From contig CALFYB010000508.1 in assembly GCA_937952995.1 (NCBI GenBank), forward strand, positions 1-6,956: DNA of 6,956 nt, given 5' to 3'. Shown here one piece after another: positions 1 to 5,343 of this stretch. The stretch is from an uncultured Caulobacteraceae bacterium (GTDB lineage: Bacteria > Pseudomonadota > Alphaproteobacteria > Caulobacterales > Caulobacteraceae). The first letter of the stretch is position 1, and every line of letters starts with the position of its first letter. A program made the position numbers and the translations under genes. The notes under the pieces are model-generated. The model was not told where the DNA came from, made no database searches, and worked only from the letters and a program-made list of their open reading frames with translations.

Positions 1-1
1 C

Positions 2-100
2 ATCTACCGCCAAGCCGTTACCGCTGCAGGGATGGGCTGCATGGCCGCGCTCGAGGCGGTCCGGTTCTTGGCCGAACAGGACCACCACGCGCGGGGATAG
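2..100 (+). CDS. trxB: thioredoxin reductase, C-terminal fragment (runs off the left edge)
   Basis: Reading from base 2 gives 32 residues beginning IYRQAVTAAGMGCMAALEA and ending ..HHARG before TAG at 98-100. The run YRQAVTAAGxGCxAA is the conserved C-terminal FAD-contacting segment of bacterial NADPH-dependent thioredoxin reductase, which reduces thioredoxin in the cytoplasm with electrons from NADPH via FAD and a CxxC disulfide. The CxxC and NADPH domains lie outside the window, so catalytic completeness cannot be judged. The fragment is cut by the window edge; there is no sign that it is a pseudogene. It converges on the FMO gene, with 45 bp between the two stop codons. The family call is strong because this segment is diagnostic; related flavoprotein reductases such as ferredoxin-NADP reductase type 2 usually diverge here. 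Confidence 0.9.
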   Translation: MYRQAVTAAGMGCMAALEAVRFLAEQDHHARG

Positions 101-109
101 GTCGGCCCC

Positions 110-154
110 GTCCTTTCCCTTTAAAAGGACGAGGCTCGGCGAGCCTTAAGCCTC
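110..154. terminator. possible bidirectional terminator between convergent trxB and FMO genes
   Basis: Two adjacent hairpins lie between the convergent genes. The first is GTCCTTT (110-116) with AAAGGAC (124-130) and a 7-base loop. The second is AGGCTC (132-137), loop GGC, and GAGCCT (141-146), which overlaps the FMO stop codon. On the - strand the second stem is followed by CGTCCTTTT, a weak U-rich tail; on the + strand there is no clean U-tract. An alternative pairing GAGGCT (131-136) with AGCCTC (149-154) also exists. Position and symmetry suggest transcription ending from both sides, but the weak U-tracts keep confidence low. Confidence 0.35.
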
Positions 155-1513
155 GACCAGATCGGCCTTGGCGGCGACCGGCAAGCGGTTTCCTGCCGCC
201 TTGGCACGGGCCTTGCCCTTGTCGATCTCCTTGATCAGGTCGGCGCAATAGTGATTGAAATCGACCTGGATGGTGTGACGCGCCGAGGCGTAGTAGCCGC
301 CGAGATAGAACTCCTCGTCCTTGGCTGTGACGCTGGCCTGTTCGGCGGCGGAGGGCAGATGGTACTGGCCGGTCAGATAGAGGGCCAGCAGCTTGGCCTG
401 CTGCTCCGCGAAATTGACCAGCGTCGGCAGGGGCTGGGCCAGACCCATATAGAAAAGGTTCGACGTCCCTGCGGGCACCATGCGCTTGAACAGCGGTAGG
501 CGGTTGTCGGCGTCGGTCTTGAAGGCCGGGTCGGTGAAGAACGGGAAGCTGATCTTATAGCCGGTGGCATAGACGATGGCGTCCACATGCTCGACGCTGT
601 CGTCCTCGAAGCGGACATTGTGGCCCTCGAAGGCCTTGATGTTGGGCTTGAACTTGATGTCGCCGCATCCGGCTCGGGTCAGGAACTCGCCTGATACCGA
701 GGGGTGGGCCTCAAGGGGCTCATGGTCGGGCTTGGGCAGGCCATAGTCTTCCATATTGCCGATGGCCTTCTTGATCGCCTTGCGGGCAAGGTTCTGGCCC
801 AGCTTGCGCGGCATCCATGACGGCATGGCGGCCTTATCGGCAGGCCGTCCGTTCATATATTTCGGCAGGACCCAGACCCCGCGCCGTGCGGCGACCCAAA
901 GGGTCTTGGCAATCGGCCGCTGAGACAGCTCTGAGGCAATATCCATGGCCGAATTGCCCATGCCGACCACCACGACGTTCTTGCCGCGCATGTCGTAAGG
1001 ATCGAAAGGATCGCAATAGGCGTGGGCGTGGAAGGCGACGCCGTCGAACTTGCCCGGATATTCCGGTGTGCGCGGGTCCCAATGGTGGCCATTGCAGACG
1101 ATCAGCACGTCATAGCGGCGGGTCTCGCCGGTCGACAGGGTCACGTCCCAAAGACCGTCTGCGCCGCGCTCGGCCTTGGTCACCGCCGTGTTGAAGGTGA
1201 TGGTCTCGCGCAGGCCGAAATGGTTCACATAGTCTTTGAAATAGCCCAAGAGCTGGGCGTGGTGCGGAAAGTCCGGCCAGTCGGACGGCACAGGATAGTC
1301 CTCAAAGGCCAGGCGCCATTTGGAGGTGTCGATGTGCAGGCTCTCATAGCAGGCGGAGTGGCCATTCGGGTTCTTATAGTACCAGTTGCCGCCGATATCG
1401 TCGGACATCTCAAAGCAGTCGTAAGGAATATGGTTATCCTTCAGACGCTTGGCCGTGGTGAACCCGGAGCAGCCCGCTCCAATGATGCAAACCTTAGGCA
1501 ATTGCGCGCCCAT
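146..1513 (-). CDS. flavin-containing monooxygenase (FMO family, FAD/NADPH)
   Basis: A 455-residue cytoplasmic flavoprotein, normal length for bacterial FMOs, which use NADPH and O2 to oxygenate soft nucleophiles (N or S atoms) through a C4a-hydroperoxyflavin. Seen in the sequence: an FAD Rossmann motif GAGCSG (12-17) with acidic E35 at the end of the second strand; GGNW (41-44), typical of FMOs; the FMO fingerprint FxGxxxHxxxY (F156, G158, H162, Y166); a second, NADPH-binding Rossmann motif GMGNSA (184-189); and ATGY (316-319) near the C-terminal part of the FAD domain. The fingerprint ends in Y rather than the W-P/D of classical Baeyer-Villiger enzymes, so class B FMO is favoured. The ATG start is supported by AGGGAGA (1521-1527) about 8 bases upstream. 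It appears to be a single-gene unit with its own promoter, convergent with trxB. Substrate unknown. Confidence 0.9.
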   Translation of the reverse strand: MGAQLPKVCIIGAGCSGFTTAKRLKDNHIPYDCFEMSDDIGGNWYYKNPNGHSACYESLHIDTSKWRLAFEDYPVPSDWPDFPHHAQLLGYFKDYVNHFGLRETITFNTAVTKAERGADGLWDVTLSTGETRRYDVLIVCNGHHWDPRTPEYPGKFDGVAFHAHAYCDPFDPYDMRGKNVVVVGMGNSAMDIASELSQRPIAKTLWVAARRGVWVLPKYMNGRPADKAAMPSWMPRKLGQNLARKAIKKAIGNMEDYGLPKPDHEPLEAHPSVSGEFLTRAGCGDIKFKPNIKAFEGHNVRFEDDSVEHVDAIVYATGYKISFPFFTDPAFKTDADNRLPLFKRMVPAGTSNLFYMGLAQPLPTLVNFAEQQAKLLALYLTGQYHLPSAAEQASVTAKDEEFYLGGYYASARHTIQVDFNHYCADLIKEIDKGKARAKAAGNRLPVAAKADLVEA

Positions 1514-1553
1514 GAGATCGTCTCCCTAATCGTGACTTATCGTTGTTAAGCTA

Positions 1554-1581
1554 AGCCTAGCAGCGTGTCAGTGGGAGTCAA
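1554..1581 (-). promoter_or_regulatory. candidate promoter of the FMO gene
   Basis: On the - strand, TTGACT (1576-1581) is followed after 16 bases by TAGGCT (1554-1559). Read against the Caulobacter housekeeping-sigma consensus (TTGACGS, 10-14 bases, GCTANAWC), this is TTGACTC, 13 bases, GCTAGGCT. The -35 match is good and the -10 is partial. Transcription would start near 1545-1547, leaving a leader of about 30 bases that contains the AGGGAGA ribosome binding site. The same spacing recurs upstream of the other two transcription units in the window. Confidence 0.42.
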
Positions 1582-1592
1582 ATGGGTGTCAA
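1563..1592 (-). repeat. three helically phased direct repeats of TTGACwCCCA type over the FMO -35
   Basis: On the - strand three similar units follow each other: TTGACACCC (1584-1592), TTGACTCCCA (1572-1581) and TGACACGC (1563-1570), with 10-11 base periodicity. The middle unit supplies the proposed -35 hexamer. Direct repeats with one-turn spacing over a -35 box are a usual arrangement for a regulator that binds one DNA face, but the copies are short and could be chance or duplicated -35 sequence. Confidence 0.4.
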
Positions 1593-1593
1593 T

Positions 1594-1643
1594 AAACAAG
1601 GCCCTTTCCCCCCTTGAGGGGGAGAGGGTTGGGAGAGGGGGCC
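1594..1643. repeat. REP-like palindromic unit, copy 1 (AAACAAGGCCCT edge and GGGAGAGGGTTGGG core)
   Basis: The unit opens with AAACAAGGCCCT (1594-1605), identical to 3592-3603. It contains GGGGGAGAGGGTTGGG followed by a GAGAGGGGG-type end (1618-1641), which matches 3660-3683 at 23 of 24 positions. The block can fold on itself: CCCC (1610-1613) with GGGG (1618-1621), and GGCCC (1600-1604) with the terminal GGGCC. Compared with the second copy, the CCCTCACCCAACCC left arm is shortened or degenerate here. It lies just upstream of the FMO promoter candidate and carries no coding sequence. Confidence 0.7.
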
Positions 1644-1690
1644 TCTCTTTACCCTCCGCAGCGTCCTCTAAGAATATGGACCGCGGGCCG

Positions 1691-1744
1691 CTTCCAAGCT
1701 GTGTTCATGGGTCTGGGTCCCCGCCTTCGCGGGGAACACGGAAG
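1691..1744. repeat. nested stem-loop with a CCCCGC-CTTC-GCGGGG core
   Basis: The core is TCCCCGC (1718-1724), loop CTTC, and GCGGGGA (1729-1735), a 7-bp GC-rich hairpin. Outside it, GTGTT (1701-1705) pairs with AACAC (1735-1739) and CTTCC (1691-1695) pairs with GGAAG (1740-1744), giving a three-tier interrupted stem. The core resembles a dispersed repeat that I recall as frequent in sphingomonad and caulobacterial intergenic DNA; this is from memory. There is only one copy in the window. It lies within the FMO upstream region, far from a stop codon, so a terminator role is less likely than a repeat element. Confidence 0.5.
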
Positions 1745-1771
1745 TAAGGGGAGAAGATCTTGGCGTTTCAA

Positions 1772-1827
1772 ATCTTCCCCCCTTGGGGGAAGTACCGGCG
1801 AAGCCGGGGTAGGGGGTCTTGTTTTAA
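1772..1827 (+). repeat. double-hairpin REP-like unit, copy 1
   Basis: Bases 1772-1816 match 3757-3801 at 43 of 45 positions. The unit has two hairpins: CTTCCCCC (1774-1781), loop CTT, and GGGGGAAG (1785-1792); then CCGGC (1795-1799), loop GAA, and GCCGG (1803-1807). A GGGGTAGGGGG tail follows. The edge GGGGGTCTTGTTTTAA (1812-1827) is repeated exactly, in inverted orientation, at 3690-3705, so it seems to belong to the element. The two substitutions against the other copy fall in the first hairpin's loop region. No transposase is present; REP/BIME-like behaviour is inferred. Confidence 0.8.
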
Positions 1828-1837
1828 TAAAAACAAG
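1818..1837. terminator. A/T-rich hairpin downstream of the M28 gene, possible terminator
   Basis: CTTGTTTT (1818-1825), loop AATA, and AAAACAAG (1830-1837) form a perfect 8-bp stem 33 bases past the M28 stop codon on the - strand. It is not followed by a distinct U-tract, and part of it is the edge sequence of the neighbouring repeat, so the symmetry may come from two abutting element ends (TCTTGTTTT and AAAACAAGG). A terminator function is possible but weakly supported. Confidence 0.3.
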
Positions 1838-1858
1838 GAAGGCCCTCACCCGCTCACC
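1831..1858. repeat. fragment of the REP-like left arm next to the M28 stop
   Basis: AAACAAGG (1831-1838) followed by GGCCCTCACCC (1841-1851) and CGCTCACC resembles the AAACAAGGCCCTCACCC edge at 3592-3608, with a 3-base insertion and then decay of the arm. It looks like a degenerate or partial third copy of the module edge. It ends about 11 bases from the M28 stop codon. Confidence 0.5.
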
Positions 1859-1869
1859 TTCACGTTCCC

Positions 1870-3534
1870 CTACCGCCGATCCTTAGCCGTCGCGTCTCGG
1901 ATGGCTTTGAACTCGGCACCAGCCTTCCATTCGGGCCAACGGCTGCTGTCGGCGAGGTCGTGGCCGAGGGTGTAGAGAAGTTCTAAGTCTTGGATCGCGC
2001 CGGAATAGTCCCATCCGGCCTGCCATTCGTCGTCAGGCTGGTGATAGCGCTTAGCGAGATAGTCATTTCGCGCCGCCATACCGGCTTTTTCGCCGCCCTT
2101 GATCAGGTCTTCACCGGCTCCGGCATGCAGGGCAGGAACGCCGCGTTTGGCGAGCGAGAAGTGGTCAGAGCGATAGTAATGGCCCGCCTCGGGTACGGGA
2201 TCGAGGGCGATGACCCGGCCTTGCGCCTTCGCGGCCCTGGCCAGATCATCCTCAATGGTGCCCTTGCCCGCGCCGACCACCACCACATCATGGGTTTTGC
2301 CATTCAACGGCAGGCCATCCATGTTCAGGTTGACCACGGTGGTCGAAAGCGGTGCCAGCGGATTGGCCCCGTAGAAGTCCGAACCCAACAGGCCCTTTTC
2401 TTCCGCAGTTACAGCGACAAACAGCACCGAACGGCGGGTCGGTGGCGCGGCCTTATAGACGCGCGCTAACTCTATCAAACCTGCAACGCCGGACGCATTG
2501 TCGAGCGCGCCATTATAGATGTCGTCGCCATTGGCGTCGGGCAGGCCCCGGCCCAGATGGTCCCAATGGGCGGTATAGAGCACGGTCTGGTCCGGCTTGA
2601 CCTTGCCGGGCAGGCGGGCGGCGACATTGTAGCTGGTGATGGTTTCGGCCTTCATGGCGAAATCACTGCTCAAGGTGACATTGCCTAGGGTGACGGGCTT
2701 GAAGTCCGCCGTCTTGGCCTGTTCCTTCAATTGGGCAAAGTCCAGTCCGGCCATGCGCATCATGTCGACCACCACGTCGCGCTGAATCCAGCCCTCCATC
2801 GGAGCCGTCGCGTTGGGGTCGTCATGCAGGATGTCGAACTGATCAGCGGACCACGAACTCTTGACCGTCGCCCAGCCATAGCCTGCCGCTGCCGTCTCGT
2901 GGACGACCAGAACGCCGAGCGCCCCTTGCCGCGCAGCCTCTTCGAACTTGTAGGTCCAGCGGCCATAATAGGTCATGGCCTTGCCATCAAAGGCTCCGGG
3001 CTTAGGCGTTTCAAAGTCAGGGTCATTGACCAGAACCACCATGATCTTGCCGTGCAGATCGACGCCCTTAAAGTCGTCCCAGCCTCGTTCCGGTGCCTTG
3101 ACGCCATAGCCAACAAAGACCAGCGGGGCCTTGTCGATATGAACCCGCTCGGCCGCGTGGCGCGAGCCAAGCACCAGATCGGTGCCATCAACCATGGGCC
3201 GGGTCCAGCCGTTGAGGTTTAGTTGCGCGGTGACGGGACGGGTAATGGTGAATCGGTTGAGCTTGACCGGCTGGGTCCAGCTGCCGTCCTTGCCACCGGG
3301 CTGTAGGCCGAGGGCCTTGAACTGTTGGGTAATGTAGGCAACCGACTTCTTCTCGCCCTCGGTCGCAGGACCACGGCCTTCGAACTCATCAGACGACAGG
3401 ATGCGGATATGGTCGGAGAGTTTTGCGGCCTGAATAGGCACCACGGTGGGGCCCGCCACGACCGCTGTGCTGAACATCAACCCGGCTGCGAGGGCAATTG
3501 ATCCAAGCCGGTTATGGTTCCTGTCAGGGCTCAT
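1870..3534 (-). CDS. secreted M28-family zinc metallopeptidase (aminopeptidase-like) with PA domain
   Basis: A 554-residue exported peptidase. The N-terminus has a Sec-type signal (basic MSPDRNHNRLG, hydrophobic 12-27, likely cut after AVVA at 27), so it acts in the periplasm or outside. A PA-type insert covers roughly 135-245. The M28 catalytic domain follows with the expected di-zinc set: H323 in AHWDHLG, D345 in GALDNASG (bridging), catalytic E378 and ligand E379 in TAEEKG, D406 in NLNMDG, and H498 in YHQPDDE. All ligands are present, so it should be active. Known M28 enzymes of this layout release N-terminal amino acids or cleave short peptides; exact specificity cannot be read. The ATG start is supported by GGAGA (3544-3548) with 9-base spacing. 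It is transcribed towards the FMO gene but separated from it by 356 bases of repeats, so independent transcription is likely. Confidence 0.93.
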   Translation of the reverse strand: MSPDRNHNRLGSIALAAGLMFSTAVVAGPTVVPIQAAKLSDHIRILSSDEFEGRGPATEGEKKSVAYITQQFKALGLQPGGKDGSWTQPVKLNRFTITRPVTAQLNLNGWTRPMVDGTDLVLGSRHAAERVHIDKAPLVFVGYGVKAPERGWDDFKGVDLHGKIMVVLVNDPDFETPKPGAFDGKAMTYYGRWTYKFEEAARQGALGVLVVHETAAAGYGWATVKSSWSADQFDILHDDPNATAPMEGWIQRDVVVDMMRMAGLDFAQLKEQAKTADFKPVTLGNVTLSSDFAMKAETITSYNVAARLPGKVKPDQTVLYTAHWDHLGRGLPDANGDDIYNGALDNASGVAGLIELARVYKAAPPTRRSVLFVAVTAEEKGLLGSDFYGANPLAPLSTTVVNLNMDGLPLNGKTHDVVVVGAGKGTIEDDLARAAKAQGRVIALDPVPEAGHYYRSDHFSLAKRGVPALHAGAGEDLIKGGEKAGMAARNDYLAKRYHQPDDEWQAGWDYSGAIQDLELLYTLGHDLADSSRWPEWKAGAEFKAIRDATAKDRR

Positions 3535-3565
3535 GGCGCTCTATCTCCAGTGGGTTGATTTCGGC

Positions 3566-3593
3566 AACCTATCGGAATTTCTTTGTCGCGCAA
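3566..3593 (-). promoter_or_regulatory. candidate promoter of the M28 peptidase gene
   Basis: On the - strand, TTGCGC (3588-3593) is followed by TAGGTT (3566-3571) after 16 bases. In Caulobacter-type terms this is TTGCGCG, 13 bases, GATAGGTT, the same geometry as the FMO and efflux candidates. Transcription would begin near 3558, about 24 bases before the ATG and upstream of the GGAGA site. The -35 end overlaps the edge of the repeat module (3592 onward). The hexamer matches are only moderate. Confidence 0.33.
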
Positions 3594-3683
3594 ACAAGGC
3601 CCTCACCCAACCCTCTCCCTCGGGGAGAGGGCTAAGAACGGATAAGCCCTCGCCCCTTTGGGGGAGAGGGTTGGGTGAGGGGG
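3592..3683. repeat. REP-like palindromic unit, copy 2, with 20-bp perfect inverted arms
   Basis: The arms 3600-3619 (CCCTCACCCAACCCTCTCCC) and 3662-3681 are perfect 20-bp inverted repeats enclosing 42 bases. Each arm also forms a local hairpin: CCCTCTCCC (3611-3619), loop TCG, with GGGAGAGGG (3623-3631); and CCCC (3653-3656), loop TTT, with GGGG (3660-3663). It can therefore switch between one long stem and two short ones. The AAACAAGGCCCT edge (3592-3603) is identical to 1594-1605. It lies between the M28 promoter candidate and the efflux operon. Confidence 0.8.
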
Positions 3684-3689
3684 ACTTCC

Positions 3690-3801
3690 TTAAAACAAGA
3701 CCCCCTTCGTCGCTTCGCGCCACTTCCCCCAGAGGGGGAAGATCCAAGATGAGCAGATCTTCCCCCTCTGGGGGAAGTACCGGCGAAGCCGGGGTAGGGG
3801 G
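3690..3801. repeat. inverted pair of double-hairpin REP-like units (BIME-like)
   Basis: Two copies of the double-hairpin unit face each other. Bases 3722-3744 and 3756-3778 are a 23-bp perfect inverted repeat separated by 11 bases, and each arm is itself a hairpin (CTTCCCCC, 3-base loop, GGGGGAAG). The right copy (3757-3801) is 43/45 identical to 1772-1816, including the CCGGC-GAA-GCCGG stem. The left copy keeps the first hairpin and the outer edge TTAAAACAAGACCCCC (3690-3705) but has a diverged middle (GCTTCGCGCC region) where the second stem should be. The layout resembles bacterial interspersed mosaic elements built from head-to-head REPs. Confidence 0.8.
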
Positions 3802-3822
3802 CTGGGGGCCTTTATGGGTTGG

Positions 3823-3838
3823 TAAACACTTGTGTTTA
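3823..3838. promoter_or_regulatory. palindrome TAAACAC-TT-GTGTTTA, candidate operator for the efflux operon
   Basis: A perfect 7-bp inverted repeat with a 2-base centre lies about 90-105 bases before the outer-membrane factor start and about 34 bases upstream of the proposed -35. It is A/T-rich and unrelated to the G/C-rich repeats beside it. Its size and symmetry suit a dimeric regulator such as TetR, MarR or LysR types, which often control RND pumps. No regulator gene is in the window, so the binding protein is unknown. Confidence 0.4.
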
Positions 3839-3846
3839 TCCTTCGC

Positions 3847-3864
3847 ATTTCGCATGTGCGAGAT
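3847..3864. promoter_or_regulatory. imperfect palindrome ATTTCGCA-TG-TGCGAGAT upstream of the efflux operon
   Basis: Arms ATnTCGCA and TGCGAnAT around TG give an 18-base dyad with one mismatched pair. It ends 8 bases before the proposed -35 of the efflux operon. It overlaps a tandem TTCGCAT-TTCGCAT (3842-3855). It is a candidate regulator site, but a dyad of this size can occur by chance. Confidence 0.3.
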
Positions 3865-3872
3865 TACAGCCA

Positions 3873-3900
3873 TTGCCTTTGTTGCAATTGGCCCTAGGTC
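3873..3900 (+). promoter_or_regulatory. candidate promoter of the RND efflux operon
   Basis: TTGCCT (3873-3878), 16 bases, TAGGTC (3895-3900). As a Caulobacter-type promoter this reads TTGCCTT, 13 bases, CCTAGGTC, matching 6 of 8 positions of GCTANAWC. Transcription would start around 3906-3908, leaving a leader of roughly 20 bases before ATG 3928 and arguing against the TTG at 3907 as the start codon. Confidence 0.38.
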
Positions 3901-3927
3901 CTGCGGTTGGACCGGCTGACAGGTAGT

Positions 3928-5343
3928 ATGATGAAGCCTCTGGTTTTGATAATGGCTGTGACCCTACCGTTGCTTGGAGGGTGCGCAACCCTTCCTGCGG
4001 CAGGAACACTTCCAGCCGGTTATGAGAGCGCAGACGCGAGTAGCGCTGTGGATCCCGCCGCGATTGACGCTTGGTGGACGCTTTATGGTGACGCCGAACT
4101 CGAAGGCTTGGTGACACAGGCCCTGATCTCTGCCCCCGATGCGCAGTTGGCCCAGTCGCGTCTGGCTGAGGCGCGAGCCCTGCGGACGTCGGCCCTCTTT
4201 AGTTATAATCCTCAAGGCAATCTTCGAGGTCAGACGGGCAAGTCTGATACGGATCAGTTGAGCGGTGGCTCACCCTTTATATCCACAGCGGGCGAGACCA
4301 AGACCGCAGGGGCGAGCTTTGATGTCAGTTGGGAAATTGACCTCTTTGGTCGGCGTCACGCCGCGCGGGGCAAGGCCGATGCTGATTTGTCCGCTGCACG
4401 GTTCGAAGTCGAAGGCGCGCGCGCCAGTCTGGCCGCCAATGTCGCCCAGCAGGTCTTTCAGGTCCGCGGCCTCGACATTCAACTGGCCGATGCCGATGAA
4501 ACCGTTCGTATTCAAGGCGCGCTCTACGCGATGGCGGTCACCAAGGCTGAGCGCGGCCTAGTTTCCAGTTCTGACGCTGAGCGGGTCAATGCCGATCTCA
4601 GCCAAGCTAAGGCCGAGCAGGCACGCCTGCGGGCCGAGCTTCAGGCCGCCAAACGCAGCCTTTTGGTTCTGGTCGGCAGGGGCAGCGAGCCGACCTCCGC
4701 TGTGGTCCTAACCTCTGCCCTTGGCACCGTTCCAGAGTTTCCGGTCACCGTTCCGAGCAGCCTGCTGCAGCGCCGTCCGGATGTGCGCGAATCTGAGGCG
4801 CGTCTGCGATCCTCGATGGGTCAGCGCACATTAAGCCGCCTTGCCCTGTTCCCGACCTTTACGCTCCTGCCCGGAGCAGGCTGGTCTGATGCCCAGACGG
4901 CGAAATATGGCTCGACCACCTCATTTTGGTCCTTAAGCGCCGGGATGTCTGTCCCGATCCTCGACCTGCCGCGTTTGGTTCAGCAGATTAAGGTCCAGAA
5001 CGCCCGCACCAAGCAGGCGGCGATTGGTTATCAAAAGACCGTTCAGACTGCCTTTGGTGAGACTGAAAATACCTTGGCCCGTCTGGCTGCTGATCGCGTG
5101 CGCGTGCGTCTGCTCGCCGCCGGTGAGGCCAGCGGGCGAACCGCTTATCTGGCCGCCGAAAAGAAATATGCTGCCGGTCTGATCGATCTGGCCTCTGCCA
5201 TGGACGCCGAGCGCGCCTGGCGAGGGAGCCGCTCAGCCATGACCGCCGCTCAAGTTACCGCCCTGCAGCGCTCCGTTCAGGCCTTTAAGGCCTTGGGCGG
5301 CGGCTGGCCATCCACGCCTGAAACCGCTGGTTCCTCACGATGA
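3928..5343 (+). CDS. NodT-family outer-membrane efflux lipoprotein (RND outer-membrane factor)
   Basis: About 471 residues; a TolC-like trimeric channel that carries exported compounds across the periplasm and outer membrane. The signal sequence MMKPLVLIMAVTLPLLGGC ends in a lipobox with the lipidated cysteine at residue 19. Family marks are WWTLYGDAELEGLV (about 49-62), WEIDLFGR (135-142), LLQRRPDVRESEARL (279-293), ALFPTFTL (306-313) and YAAGLIDL (414-421); two OEP domains with long helices surround these. The frame stays open back to TTG 3907, but ATG 3928 or ATG 3931 better fits the lipoprotein signal; AGG at 3921-3923 lies 4 or 7 bases upstream, so 3931 is equally plausible. It is the first gene of the operon and overlaps the next gene by 4 bp (ATGA). 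Substrate unknown. Confidence 0.93.
   Translation: MMKPLVLIMAVTLPLLGGCATLPAAGTLPAGYESADASSAVDPAAIDAWWTLYGDAELEGLVTQALISAPDAQLAQSRLAEARALRTSALFSYNPQGNLRGQTGKSDTDQLSGGSPFISTAGETKTAGASFDVSWEIDLFGRRHAARGKADADLSAARFEVEGARASLAANVAQQVFQVRGLDIQLADADETVRIQGALYAMAVTKAERGLVSSSDAERVNADLSQAKAEQARLRAELQAAKRSLLVLVGRGSEPTSAVVLTSALGTVPEFPVTVPSSLLQRRPDVRESEARLRSSMGQRTLSRLALFPTFTLLPGAGWSDAQTAKYGSTTSFWSLSAGMSVPILDLPRLVQQIKVQNARTKQAAIGYQKTVQTAFGETENTLARLAADRVRVRLLAAGEASGRTAYLAAEKKYAAGLIDLASAMDAERAWRGSRSAMTAAQVTALQRSVQAFKALGGGWPSTPETAGSSR

Noticed and set aside
146..1513. Baeyer-Villiger monooxygenase identity for the flavoprotein
   Set aside because: The fingerprint FxGxxxHxxxY lacks the W and P/D that end the classical Baeyer-Villiger motif, and the length suits class B FMOs. 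Some FMOs do catalyse Baeyer-Villiger reactions, so the activity itself is not excluded.
1022..1549. Long + strand open frame (175 codons) opposite the FMO gene
   Set aside because: It is an antisense shadow of a clearly conserved FMO frame, with no recognisable domain and no plausible ribosome site; high GC favours such open frames.
1594..1869. Insertion sequence remnant
   Set aside because: No transposase fragment and no clear target duplication is visible; the repeats are better explained as REP/BIME-like elements.
1565..1886. Small + strand open frames in the first intergenic region (60-90 codons)
   Set aside because: They translate repeat units (LSPLEGERVGRGG, SSPLGGSTGEAGVGG) and lack start signals; interpreted as repeat DNA.
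2731..3222. Long + strand open frame (163 codons) opposite the M28 gene
   Set aside because: Antisense shadow of the peptidase coding sequence; its composition follows the codon structure of the - strand gene.
3592..3801. CRISPR array or riboswitch in the divergent intergenic region
   Set aside because: Units are palindromes of differing sequence without regular spacers, and one pair is inverted; no conserved riboswitch core was recognised.
3541..3873. - strand open frame (110 codons) through the second repeat region
   Set aside because: The translation again reads the repeats (TPASPVLPPEGED, SPNPLPQRGEG), a well-known false-protein signature; no ribosome site or domain.
3446..3919. + strand open frame (157 codons) spanning the M28 start and the repeat cluster
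   Set aside because: Its translation is mostly the palindromic repeats (PSPLWGRGLGEG-like text) plus antisense M28 sequence. Such frames commonly cause spurious annotations in genomes with these repeats.
3907..3927. TTG at 3907 as start codon of the outer-membrane factor
   Set aside because: It would add MDRLTGS before a standard lipoprotein signal and coincides with the predicted transcription start; ATG 3928/3931 fits better, although AGG at 3896-3898 leaves some doubt.
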